Of a stretch of DNA of 64,000 bases, positions 13,901 to 24,840 are shown piece after piece. Position 1 is the first letter of the stretch. Each line of letters begins with the position of its first letter. Origin of the DNA: Colias croceus (taxonomy: Eukaryota > Arthropoda > Insecta > Lepidoptera > Pieridae); the NCBI RefSeq assembly GCF_905220415.1, contig NC_059542.1:1922001-1986000 (forward strand). Direction: 5' to 3'. Made by a program: the position numbers and the translations under genes. The notes beneath the pieces are model-generated. The model saw only the letters and a program-made list of their open reading frames with translations, did no database searches and was not told where the DNA came from.

Positions 13901-15324
13901 ATGGGGATTAACAACTACTTTTGACCTTTTAAATGATTGCTTTCTATGTACCTAATCGATTGAGAGACACTCCGAAAACCATAACTTTTGCATAAAGCTG
14001 CTCACATAAACTAATTTTAGAGCTTTTAGCCCGCTTCAATTATATCAGTCTATACTCTTCTATACACTAAAGTCGATACAATAAATTGATACAAAATAAA
14101 CTACAATCAATTTCTTGCTTCTAGCAGAATGTTAGAGCCTCTAAATTAGCGAAGCAAAAAATTACAGCCCGATTCGTAAGGCTTTAACACTGATCAAGTT
14201 TAAACACCGAAATGTTCCCTTCCCGTTACTTTACGGTGGTTGTTTTAAAACTAATTTGCTAAGTTACTTCGCAGCCCTTAACTTATAATCGTAAATTAAG
14301 TCAAGTAGGTTCTCACTTCACTTCTTGTAAAACTTTATGTTGTTACAAGTCAGATATAAATAATTGTATTGGTTACATTTTGCTATTTTTATCGTTTTGG
14401 TTTTCGTTTTTTAATAGGCATTTTTAGATAAACAACTATGGAGCTACTTTATTTTTCATGAATTCAGTTAAAACATACCGTGAACCGTTTAAAAATAAAA
14501 TTTTCGTATTTTTTTAATTTGAACCGAATGTATCGTTTAAATTATTTTGCAAGTTTATGTGAATATATAAGAAGAAATAGATATTTTTATAGGCTAGTAT
14601 AAAATATTATGAATCTAAAACAATGAATATGCAACATATTTCCACAATTTTTAAAGACAAACAACTTTAATAGCATTCGTAATGCGCTATAAGTTACTTC
14701 ACATCTTTTTTATACCACCATTAAAGGTCATGAATTTATTTCAAATATGAAATTTGCATTTTATGGATACAGCGATTGTATAAAGCTTGAATACTTATGT
14801 CTGAATTAAGACAAAATACGTTATAACAACGAAAATTTGAAACACTTTATTTTGATAAAAGTTATAATACCTATTTGTATGAAGCAATTTCATTACATTA
14901 GGTACTTATCGCATCTTAAATAATTTAGATTCATTTATTATGTACATAATCAATCGATCAATAAAAATATTAAAAGGTTGTAATTCAGACTCTCTCTCTA
15001 TCCTCTATAGACTAGGTATATCTAAGTCCTGCTTTGCCCCCAAATTACCTACATTTCTCAAAATTTGGATTTTAGAGTTGCTACTAAACATGTTTATTTT
15101 TATAAATTCTTTATGCACTACGTCAATTCGTATTTTATGTAGTGCTATGCATTTAGATATTATGAAAACTGATCACAAGGAGCACATTGAATAAATATCA
15201 AACATAACTCTGTTGTCATATAAATGGCATTTTCAAGACTTTAAATACGACACTCTTTAGTTAACATTTAGACGGTGATACATAACTTCCGCGGCCATTT
15301 CACAATGCCCGCGAAACCGTCGAC

Positions 15325-15335
15325 AAGATGGCGGC
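15325..15335 (+). promoter_or_regulatory. YY1/Pho-type motif AAGATGGCGGC
   Basis: Perfect AAGATGGCGGC in a small CpG-rich patch (15290-15350) just downstream of the CXXC exon. The same 11-mer is at 11692-11702 on the other strand and a one-variant form (AAGATGGCGCG) is at 2350-2360. The match is sequence only; binding is unproven. Confidence 0.35.
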
Positions 15336-15871
15336 AATCTATGCAGACGAATAAATTAATGCAAATTACGCCTCGTAAATAAGTCATACAAGTGTTTGCG
15401 TCATTCACAAATCGATTCAAAGGTTTTTTCAGCGATTTTTCAAATTCACGTAAAACGTAACGTATGATATGTATGTAAATTGATAAGCATTTCTATCAAT
15501 GAATCAAGAATTCAAGGTTTTGTGAGCTCGAACTTGAATTTCAAGAGCGCACGCGATTCGGACTAGAGCGAAAACGTTTTGGAAATGTGTTACCTATTTG
15601 TCTATATGTTAACTAGGTATATTTTTTATATATTTACCATGAGTTATATTTTGAGTTTACTTTATCGTTTGATCTTTATCTTTCCCTACTTTTATAAAAA
15701 ATTATAATCATACGTGGAAAAAAAATTAGCTCGTGTATTATCTACTTTAAAAAATGTAGACTATATTATGATAATCTGCTGTATTTATATTCTTTTATTA
15801 TTTTTTTATACCAGCCAGTTACAAATAATAACAGTAAAAATAAAAACATTAAAAAAAAGACGCCCACTCAC

Positions 15872-16027
15872 CTTCTTTTCGGTCAATTTTTCGCATCTCC
15901 GCTGCTTGCAAATCTGATGCGATTTATCGTTGCGACACGGCGCACAGTCGCCGCAGTTGTCTTTTCTTTGGCAGCCTATACATTCGCCGCAACGTTTCCT
16001 CTTCTTTTTAGTCTGTGACGGGAAGCA
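15872..16027 (-). CDS. Tet: Tet CXXC zinc-finger exon (TET/CXXC4/CXXC5 type)
   Basis: Translation contains RCGECIGCQRKDNCGDC followed by APCRNDKSHQICKQRRC. This gives two CxxCxxC clusters plus the final C-x4-C pair, eight cysteines in all, the two-zinc CXXC fold that binds unmethylated CpG DNA. The HQICK(x)RRCE ending and the absence of a KFGG motif point to the TET/IDAX subclass rather than CFP1, KMT2 or DNMT1. The exon is 47 codons if the acceptor is cacag|ACT (first base 16012), or 52 codons if it is ttttag|TGC (first base 16027); both keep phase 0. The donor AAG|gtgagt is strong. It begins with a basic TKKKRKR run that may double as a nuclear signal. The intron to the previous coding exon is about 4.9 kb. 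Confidence 0.85.
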
Positions 16028-17963
16028 CTAAAATTGAGTTAATTTGTTTGTTATTCTATACATTCCGAGTGTTCTTTTAAAAGTCCGACAAATAAACTAT
16101 GCACCGTTCTCCCATAGAGTATGTAAGTTTTATTTCAATTTTCACGATAAGTTTAGCATACTTTTATCAATGGATAAAATAGTTATCTCTATTAATAGTC
16201 AATTTAATTAAAACTTCATCACGCCCGCTTGATAATTACACGTTATCTTCATTAAAATCGAATTCAAAGCGCATAAATTAAATGAAGTCGCGTGTTAACT
16301 ATTAGTGCGTGGACGGCTTACAAAGATGGCCTCAAGTTTAACAGATATAAGCACTTATTATTCATACTAATTTGTCTCTTGGGTATTTTTATTTACTTTA
16401 AAAGTATCATTTTAAAACTATTAAGGTCACACTTTAAACAAAAATTTAATTAACAAAATGCTCATTTAAATGTAGTTTTTATCAATCTCTCAGTATTATT
16501 TAATTTTTTTATAATGTTTTATTGTACGCAATACAAACAAGACTTTATTTATTTTTAGAATATTAACGGAGAAATGACTTAACAATTGAAGAGGTTATAG
16601 GTTATATTAGACATGAAAAAACAAACTTCAGGAATGAAAATTTAGTTAGTAAAATTATTTGCGAAACTTTTTGCTGTAGTATTTCTTTAATTATACGTGC
16701 ATTTATATCCGCCAAATTTACACACTTTATATGAATCAAACCTTATTCATAAACGATTACAAGATAAGATAGCATCTTATTACCCATAATACAAACATAT
16801 TTTATAATACCATTGTTTCAAGACCGAATTAAACCATAAATACGCCATCTGGAAAGCGATACATAACAATGTGCAATTTTATTCATGCCTGCTACAGTTC
16901 CTTATCAAGATGAGTCGATTGTAACAGCTGACGTTTGAACCAACTGTGGAACGGTTGATAACGTATTTCACGAACATTAAATTTCGATGCAATTTTGAAG
17001 TGTTATGTATTACTTGCAGACGGTTCCTGTTTAAGGTCTTATTTATAGTTTAGCAACAATACAGGCTATTTGTTGGTTCAACAATATGCCTGTTGATTTA
17101 TAGTGTTTCCTACATGATAATGGACTTACGTTTGAAAGGTTCTATAGAAGTAACTACTAACGGAAGTCCAGAGATAAATCGTGTGTTACTAGTACCTACA
17201 TATTTGGCTTTGCTCTTTTTTTAATCGAACGTGATACTTTTTTCTATGTGAAGCCTGTATTAAAATTGCATTTTGCATTTTACAGACAGGTGATGTTTAT
17301 AAATAAATAAAATAAATAAATAAATAAAAAATTTCTTCTAAATTGTGTATGTATAACTGTGAATGTATCTAATCTCTATCGCATTACCTATCGAATCTAT
17401 ATGACTGAAACTTGCTTTGTTAATAACTATCGCCTGGGGTAGCATACGTACCATACGAGCTTTTATCCAAGTCTCTTGCTCTCTATTAGCCGGAGGCATT
17501 AATGCAAGTAACCAACACATAAATATACCCACAAATAATAGTCATACTAATAGATAAACTATTATATTATCATAAGTCTATAATGTTAATAGATAGTTAG
17601 ATAAATAAAGGCTGACTAGCATTTTTTATGTCTAATAGCGGACCCGGTTTGGCAGATGTTTCACAACCAATAGATTGTCTCAATTTATAATTAAGTACGT
17701 TTCTAAATGCATTAATTGTACAGATGTTATTTTTTTTATTAAATTGTAAATAATGTTAATTTTATAATGATGCTAAATATAAATTATTTTAATTAGTGCT
17801 TTATAACTTTCACAGTAAATTGGGAGCGTTTAAGCTTTTTCTATTGAAAACATAGAGTAGTATGTTTGATACGTCCGGAAAGTAATATATTGAATAAATC
17901 GTGTTTAAAATCCGTTAAAATGTCTTTCATTTCTATTGAAGACATGTAATATTCAATGGTTTG

Positions 17964-18275
17964 ACGCCGTTAGTACACCGACGCATTCGCGTGCGGCAGC
18001 GAATCTCTGCGAAACTACGGCGTAGCGAAATATCTGCGGAACGTTAGTAAACAGCAATGTTTTCGCAACTTTTTCGCAATGCGTCTGTGTAATGGCCATT
18101 TCGCAGTTCCTTGCGAAACAATACTGACAAGGACGCAACTATTTCATCTATCTATGTGCTAGAGTGAGACATATCATATGCGAAAACCTGCCATACTACT
18201 GACAGATTTTTCGTTGTTTCGCTGCCGCTCGCGAATGCGTCGGTGTATACTAACGGCGTAACGGCGTAACGGCGT
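17964..18275. mobile_element. MITE-like inverted-repeat element, about 310 bp
   Basis: Left end gACGCCGTTAGTACACCGACG then CATTCGCGTGCGGCAGCGAA. The right end is its reverse complement with a TA insertion and one substitution (ttcgctgccgctcgcgaatg, cgtcggtgtatactaacgg). The outermost AACGGCGT unit is present three times in tandem on the right. The GC-rich termini contrast with the AT-rich flanks. No transposase is present, and I could not define a target duplication or superfamily. Confidence 0.65.
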
Positions 18276-19379
18276 GAATCCTAAAACAATTATTTTAAAA
18301 GCTGTCAGGTTGTTATATTTTGAATTATTTTGACAAGGTAGAGAGTAAAGTAACGAATTGAATGTCCAAAAATATTTGAATACGCGAGTTTTATGTGTTG
18401 TTTTGCTTTTCCGTTGGAATCTACTTTGTAAGAAGTGTGTTAGATATATTTATACCAGCAAGATAATTTCATTAAGGTTTCACCAACAAAACATACCAGT
18501 ATCATTAAGGTTTATATTTATTAGTGTATATTTTCTTAAAGAGCAAGCAATAAATCTGTAAAAATAATTTCGTAGGCTTCCGCTTTCCTTGTTTCGTTCT
18601 TTGTTTCTAGGAAACTTTCCGAATGGATTTCCCCTGTTTGAGTCATTCGTATAATGAGTTGGTAAGTTAGTCTGGAAAATATTTCACACGAAAATAGTCT
18701 TTATTCTCGAGCACTATAGATTATCATAGCGTGGATCTATTATGGCTAGAAGACGGTAGAATGGAATTGCTATATATTTTGTTGATCGTATTGATTAAAC
18801 AATTTATTGTCGTCTTTAATCTAATTTTCATTCTTATCTTTAGAATCGAATAATAGTAAATTCTTAATATTATTTTTCCATTTATTTTACTATTGAGAAT
18901 TTTTAAATTATGTATAATATAAATTTTAGCTTTCTTTATTTAGCTTTAGTATTTCTATTGGCACATAATTATTAATAACGTTTTTAACTACGTTAAGATA
19001 AATTGTCGGCTCAATATTCATGTCCAAATGACAAGTTTTAATTCGATGCAATTACTTAACCAAAAATGATTCACAGGAAAACATTTATATGTAAAATTTT
19101 TCCTAAAAGCGATATAATCTAAGTTTGTTTTTGTTGCTTGAATCGCGTGCGAATAACGTACATTTAAATAAACGTGTCTAAGTACTTTTTTGTTTATTAT
19201 AATTGTTAAAAAATTGTTGACAACGTCGATATTTGTGCGTAAAATAATGTTTTTTTCTAACTTACTACGAATCAAAAATTTAGTGATTTGACCCGTGTTG
19301 TTTACCTTTAGTTTGTACTATTAGCTCTATATATTTACAAGTAATAATCCATTCCAATATTCGTACGCAGTTTTTATCT

Positions 19380-19586
19380 TCTCTAATATATATAAATCTC
19401 GTGTCACAATGTTTGTCCTCAATGGACTCCTAAACCACTTAACCGATTATAATAAAATTCGCACACCATGTGCAGTTCGATCCAACTTGAGAGATAGGAT
19501 AGGTTTTATCCCGGAAATCCCTCGGGAACGGGAACTATGCGGGTTTTTCTTTGAAAACGCGGGCGAAGCCGCGGGCGGAAAGCTAG
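19380..19586 (+). mobile_element. Helitron with a different 5' half
   Basis: The 3' half (GATAGGATAGGTTTTATCCC ... GCGGGCGGAAAGCTAG|T) is that of the Lep1-like copies. The 5' half is different: tatataaatctcgtgtcaca followed by atgtttgtcctcaatggact. This suggests a subfamily or chimera sharing only the 3' end. Confidence 0.65.
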
Positions 19587-20972
19587 TTTATTATAAAGCT
19601 AGAAAAACAAGATTTAAAGAAAAAAGTAAAAAATCAAAAAAATTTTTCCTTTAATTCTGTGATTGGATTGTTTTCAACTACATTTTATGTTCTGCTTGAG
19701 ATAACTGCATGTTTGCTTTTTGCTTTAATTTATATCTGATAATAATTTTGAATTTACATACTTACTACAATTCATAAGGAATACATAGTTAATATCGTTA
19801 TTTACGTCCCATGCAAATTACATATTAATAAGATGCAATAAACTTAAGCGCACACTTATATGGGCGAGGATGTTAAGATATTCTAAGCAGAATTGAGTAA
19901 AACATTCAATGTTATAACTAATAATAAATAATTAGTCGTACTGTGGGCAGCTGCGCCCGAGCCAAGGTGTTCGTTATTAGACTAGGATACATTGACATTT
20001 ATGACGAAAGAATGTTATTTAAGTCTGGACCTTTTCTAGTAGTTAGATAAGTTTTTATCCCAATGAATTCCTTGCTCGCTCGCTCACAGAAATTCTTGAA
20101 AATCTCGCTAAAAAATTGCAAAATACGAGAAAGTATGCGCTTGGAATATTATGAAAGAATTGCTAAAGGCAATTTAAAGTTCCTCCAGCGAAGAAGCATT
20201 AGCCGGCGCGAAAAAACGATGGACTCTACGAGCAATACCGAGACTATAAAATTAAACCTTAGCACTCACTAGTGCCCAAGGCTTCACAAAACGGCCGCCT
20301 AATTGCATTTGCCGTTAAATTTAAATGAAACTCATAAAATTTTCTAAGCAGGACACGCGTAAATCGCCCGACTTTAATTTGTGTTTTAAACGAGAGAGGA
20401 AGTTAATTTATTGGAGGAGCAGGCGAATCGGCTAACTATTAAATTTATAGCCGCGAAGACAGAGACTTTGGCCATTTGGAAACTCGAGACTAAGAATAAA
20501 AAGTGCTCGCCGAATAATAAAAGGTGGAATTACTGGCAAAGTTTCTCTTTTTCGGGATCCGTAGGATATCCACTTTCAATGGTTCCGTGTAGTCGGATGA
20601 AATTCAGGGAATTCTCATATCTTTCGTCGAATATTCAGTCAGCTTTTCGCAATTCCCTCGAATTGTTTACGCTATTCGGCAGTTCTCAGAGAACAGATTA
20701 GTTGTCGTTTTTGATTTTATTGTCTACGCGTTTGAACTTGTTTTATATCGTGCATAGTTTATTTGTCGATGACTCACACAGTTTACTCCGTATACCTAAC
20801 TAATTGTATGCGTGCAAGATCAAAGAGCATCATCAGCGATGTTTGATTGAGCAAAATTGAATTTTACAAGAGATGCTTTGATTTAAGACATTGTTATTCT
20901 ATCAAGGGAATAAAGACAAAGAGCTAAAGAAATATGAAGACTAAGAATGTTAAATTAATTGTAAAAACTCAC

Positions 20973-22112
20973 CTGTTTTTCACTGGATATGTCGTCGAGA
21001 TCCATTGGTCCAGTAGCCATTGGCGGAGCTCCATGCATTGGCGATTTAAAGCCTGCTGTTGAAGATACCGCCGCAACTTGACCACTACTTTCTGACCCGA
21101 CTTCCATATTAGACCCATCTGATTCGGAACTATTTGCTCGCATTTTCCGCCTCTCCTTCTTTCTGAAGTCTGATCGCGTGGGCGATGATGCACTAATAAA
21201 ACCATTGCTTTTCTTTTCATAGCCGTTGTCTAATAACATTGGGTTTTGGAAATTACTGTGGTGCAATCCATTTGGCGTATATTTGTCTTGTAATGATTTA
21301 ACGTCAAATGGTTCATTTTTTAGCACGTGAACTACTGTGGGACTTTGAATGTTGTGTATTATGCTACCATTCTGCTGAAGTAGGGTCCCATTTTGATGTA
21401 AAATTCCATTTTGAGTTGGAAAAGCGTTTATTGTCGCAATATTTGGTTGATAAAGCTGTATGTGCCGATCATCGATGTAGGTTTGAGTGGGTGCTAATTC
21501 TCTGGCTTGTATAGGCGCCGGAACGATCGGATAACTCCTAGCGTTAACCGCTGTTAGGGTGTGGAATGTCGTTGCGTTCACGGGTGATAATGTCGTCAAC
21601 GTAGTAGATAAAGGCGTGACTTGCGCTAACGTGGTCAAGTGCGCTGGAGATGACGGCGTAGTGAGCTGCGTGAGCTGGGTTAACTGACTAGGGCTCGCGC
21701 TTGGCGTGGGGCTCGATGTGACGGGTACGGGTGTCACGCTCGGTAACCCCGTTTCAGGAATGACTGTGGTCTCTGGAAATGTTTGGAACTGGCTTTGGAA
21801 GGACGGTAGCTTATTTGGTATAGGTTGCAGTGTGACTGATTGGTACTCCAGGGGTGCGGAGAAGCCGGCTCGTAGTATCGCGTCCTTCGAGTTGACCGAG
21901 AGAGGCATGGACTCCCAGGGCCGGTATTGCGGCTGGCTGGCGATCACGGACACCGTGTCGCCGGTCCGCTCGTAGTACTCCCACGCGGGGTCGAGGAGCC
22001 GCGTGTCGGCGGTGAGGATGCGTTGCTCGTTCTCCGCCATGTCGCCGAACGTCGAGAAGGGCGGTAGGTGCGCGCTATCCGCGCCCGCCTCGCTCCTGAG
22101 CGCTTCGCTCAT
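20973..22112 (-). CDS. Tet: Tet first coding exon: N-terminal low-complexity region
   Basis: 380 codons from ATG (22112-22110) to the donor CAG|gtgagt; the reading frame runs five codons into the intron before a stop. An in-frame TAA lies three codons upstream, so this is the first possible start, with a purine at -3. The protein has an acidic, Trp-containing N-terminus (LLDPAWEYYERTGD, about residues 40-53). A Ser/Thr/Pro/Gln-rich stretch follows at about residues 114-190 with repeated QLTQLT and TTL. Then come an Asn/Gln-rich part with three QNG-type repeats and a basic cluster RKKERRKMR at 317-325 that could be a nuclear localisation signal. The tail is Ser/Glu-rich. There are no enzymatic motifs, which fits the long disordered N-terminus of Tet proteins. 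The open frame and the CpG-rich 5' third stand out from the AT-rich surroundings. As a Tet exon it is supported by phase, orientation and order. Confidence 0.85.
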
Positions 22113-22138
22113 GACGTGTTACCTCGACGCAACCTCAT
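22109..22138 (-). CDS. Upstream ORF overlapping the Tet start codon
   Basis: ATG at 22138 opens a nine-codon frame (MRLRRGNTS) ending in TGA at 22111-22109. The stop overlaps the main ATG in an ATGA arrangement. It is the only upstream ATG in the leader. Such an arrangement can couple main-frame initiation to leaky scanning or reinitiation. The peptide itself is probably not functional. Confidence 0.45.
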   Translation of the reverse strand: MRLRRGNTS

Positions 22139-22814
22139 TGCGTCTGCTACTTCAATCTCTTACAAAAATAAGCTCTACTAAGTCTATAAACGTTATGAAC
22201 ACTCGGAACTGCACTGGAACTTGATAATTTGTACTTTTGATCTGGCTTCGTTTTGTCCGCGAATATATCTACTAAATAGCACTTACGTTACGATTATACG
22301 GCACACCGGTTGACACTACACTAATCACAATATCTTGATTTTCTCACTAGGAAATAAATTATGTAAAGGTCCTTAACGAGAGGCAGTTAACTTAAGTCTT
22401 ATAACTACAGGCTTATAAAATCTTTGGCTGATTAAGAAAACGCTCGAGGAATCGTTGCGATACAATTTTTAACTATCGATAAAATATTTTGTGCACTCGT
22501 TTAACGATTTATTTATTTTGGAACGTTTAAATACTGGTCGTTGATAGATTCTCTTAAAAATTCTTCAAGGCTTTTTTTATTGTAAATACCGATCACTTCA
22601 GACTTAAATTAATTTGTACTGTTTGGGAGTTAGCGTATACTATGCGCGTAATTTTAAAAGGTTAAAAAATAGTGCTTATATTAAAATTTTGAAACGAAAG
22701 ATATGACTGGAGGCTTTGGTTTGTCGATTTCGTGGTTATTGTTTGGTTTAGTTGTCGGTTTCAGCTGCAAGGCGCCGACAGCAGGCTGGTGTTATCCAGG
22801 CGGCCTGCACCAAT
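22113..22814 (-). other. Tet: Tet 5' UTR exon portion
   Basis: The acceptor tttgtttgttgcag|ATTGGTGCAGG defines an exon start at 22814, giving 702 nt of leader before the ATG. It is AT-rich apart from a GC-rich first 70 nt. Only one ATG occurs in the whole leader (22138), which is striking for sequence of this composition and supports its being a translated mRNA leader. An upstream leader exon is implied but was not located with certainty. Confidence 0.6.
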
Positions 22815-24299
22815 CTGCAACAAACAAATAATGACAATTAGCTTAAAATCAATATAAAAAAACAATAAAGTGAAATGTTGGCAAATCATTAAATAAACAC
22901 GTCATCCAAGAATATATTTAAGATAGAGAGACGTAATTGGCAAACCAGAAATTAACGCACAACTAAGGAAAACACTCAAATGTTCTGTAAATCTACCATA
23001 TTACAGTACACTCCATATCCCAATAATCGTTGTGGTAGTATTTTACCCGGTGACGTCATGCCTCCCCGCCTGACCCCATGCGTGCTCCCTCGACCTTAGA
23101 TAGGTAATTGTATCGTAATATATTTAATCTATGGCGATTCTTGCGTATTTTTCATCTGCCTTGAAAGCCTTGTATATAAAATGCAGGTTGAATCGTAATT
23201 TAAAAAGTTTGGTTTTTGTAGAGCACTTAATAATAAATATAAAAATATGTATTGAACAAATATCTCCACATTCAAGTTTTAAAGTTAAGTCCTAGTGATT
23301 AAATAGGCTGTTCTTAATCATTTTTCCTCTTATCCAAAACTGGAAACTTGATTTAGATCGTCACAAGAGCTTTTAATCAGAAACGAATTGCTCAATGCTT
23401 CAAGGCTACCACAATAATATTGCAATACAATAATATTTGGAAAATATCAGTATTTCGAACACGTGATATAGGTTGTAAACAAACTATTATTAGAAGGGTA
23501 CGCACGCTCTATTTCGGCTACACTATTTAAAGGGCAACTATTTTTGTGTGGTTTCGATTTAAAACTGTGTCTTTTCCGCTTTTATTTTTAATCTGTGGTA
23601 TTGTTTTGACGCATCAAATCCGGCTAAAAGTATTTTGAATTCTTTAGATACTTTTAGATTTCATTCATGTTAATAGTTTAACGAGAGCATCATTTACAAC
23701 CAATCTTATTTTAACGATATAGGTATTTTAAATGTTTACTTTTACAATTTTCTTAATAACAACAGTGGTCGTAAAAAATTAGCAGGGAGTTTTTGTAAAC
23801 ATTAAGCTTGCTGTGAGATGATAATCACGTGGTTTTCTCCTCAATTTCAGCGAAGAAGCATTGTATACATTTACATCGCATTAATATTTTATACCCGTTC
23901 CATCTGAAGTATCCCCATTTTATTCAGTCTTAAATCCCTTTAATTTGGCAAGATCTCTATCTCTGGCTTCTAAGCTGAACTTCAAACGGAATGTCTTTTG
24001 TTTAGCTCAAAGAGAGTCTAAATTGCAACAAGCTTGTTTCGACTGTTGCTTGGCATAGTGGGCAGATTTATGCTTTAGGGCAGGTAAGTCTTTTTTAATT
24101 TACAAATGCTCACGCTTTTCTAAAAAAAAATGTGTTGTTTGATGGTCAGATGCACTTCATCAGCATAACATACGTGCTTACGTAAGTAATATAACTTGTT
24201 AAGAATTTAAGATATTTCATGGACAGGAAGGTATCATATTTTAAAATCAATGGTGGGGAAAAAAGTATAAAATACAGTACATTAGCAAGGAATGCAAGA

Positions 24300-24840
24300 G
24301 GTACAAAATCAAGTTATCTAGCGTCACGCTGGAGTGAGCAAATGGAATAAATTGTACTTAAAGCGAAAAAGCATTCTATCATTGCGTCATCAAGGCACAA
24401 ACGTGCGATCAAAACGTCCCGACTAGCAATCACAAGGCGAAACTCTTTGTAGATGTGCACAAAGAACGCTCGACGAAAAAAAAAGATTAAAAAGCTCGGA
24501 ACAGAACGCAACTCGAAATGTCGTGTGAGTGCGTTGTTATTATAATACACGTATGTTAGTGTGCGCCAGGATTCGTCTGTGGTGCCAGTGTGCGGGTGAG
24601 GTGTCGGTGTGTGCTTGGAACGCGATAGTATCTGGGTCTCGGTTGTCAAGGGCAACCGTACAACCGCTGCAGCGAAAGCATTGCGCTTTCAGCTCTGCGC
24701 TGTAATTATACGGCTTATTTTTAGAATCGGATGTTGTCGCTTTTTTGTGCCGCGTCGCGTGGTGCAGCGAACGCATGTTTAGATGACGTTCGGAAATCCT
24801 TGAATCTTGGAAGCTAACTGGAGAATGCACGCAATTCTTA
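24300..24840. promoter_or_regulatory. CpG-rich block, possible alternative promoter
   Basis: Enriched in CpG relative to its flanks, with an RFX/X-box-like inverted motif GGTTGTCAAGGGCAACC near 24640-24660. Overlapping open frames on the minus strand have no recognisable domain and are probably by-products of composition. It lies about 1.5-2 kb upstream of the Tet leader acceptor. Promoter function is inferred. Confidence 0.3.

Larger units (their letters stand above)
371..15871. other. Tet intronic/downstream sequence with no recognised exon
   Basis: AT-rich sequence on the 3' side of the CXXC exon. No Tet catalytic exon was recognised on the minus strand. It holds two Helitrons (3182-3364, 4445-4684), a 42-bp tandem repeat (2189-2300), one AACCGACTTC element (7647-7912), a possible decayed Helitron 3' end near 5394-5425 and isolated CpG-rich patches near 11.2, 13.6 and 15.3 kb. 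The rest shows no structure I could interpret. Confidence 0.5.
16028..20972 (-). other. Tet intron between first coding exon and CXXC exon
   Basis: About 4.9 kb between donor CAG|gtgagt and the CXXC acceptor(s). It contains an inverted-repeat element (17964-18275), a Helitron end (19380-19586), short AAAT repeats near 17305-17330, and a stretch at about 20040-20700 with more balanced base composition than its surroundings. No further exon was recognised. Confidence 0.6.
15872..22814 (-). other. Tet: Tet-family gene (5' leader exon, first coding exon and CXXC exon)
   Basis: Locus entry. Two coding exons join in phase 0: ...DDISSEKQ at donor CAG|gtgagt (20973), then TKKKRKRCG at acceptor cacag|ACT (16012). 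The second exon encodes a CXXC finger of the TET/CXXC4/CXXC5 class, with HQICK before the last cysteines. Insects are generally thought to carry this class in a single Tet gene, whose product oxidises 5-methylcytosine (and in flies acts on RNA adenine methylation) in the nucleus. The Fe(II)/2-oxoglutarate catalytic domain is not visible here. The CXXC exon ends with a clean donor, so the gene must continue leftward, probably past position 1. The leader starts at a good acceptor (22814), so at least one more 5' exon lies to the right. Assignment rests on the CXXC exon; the long exon by itself is not diagnostic. Confidence 0.78.

Noticed and set aside
15872..16027. CXXC domain of DNMT1, KMT2 or CFP1
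   Set aside because: It lacks the KFGG-type loop and has the HQICK...RRCE ending of the TET/CXXC4/CXXC5 class.
20955..22112. Long exon as a grainyhead-like or other transcription factor
   Set aside because: No DNA-binding domain is present, and the phase-0 junction to the CXXC exon explains it better.
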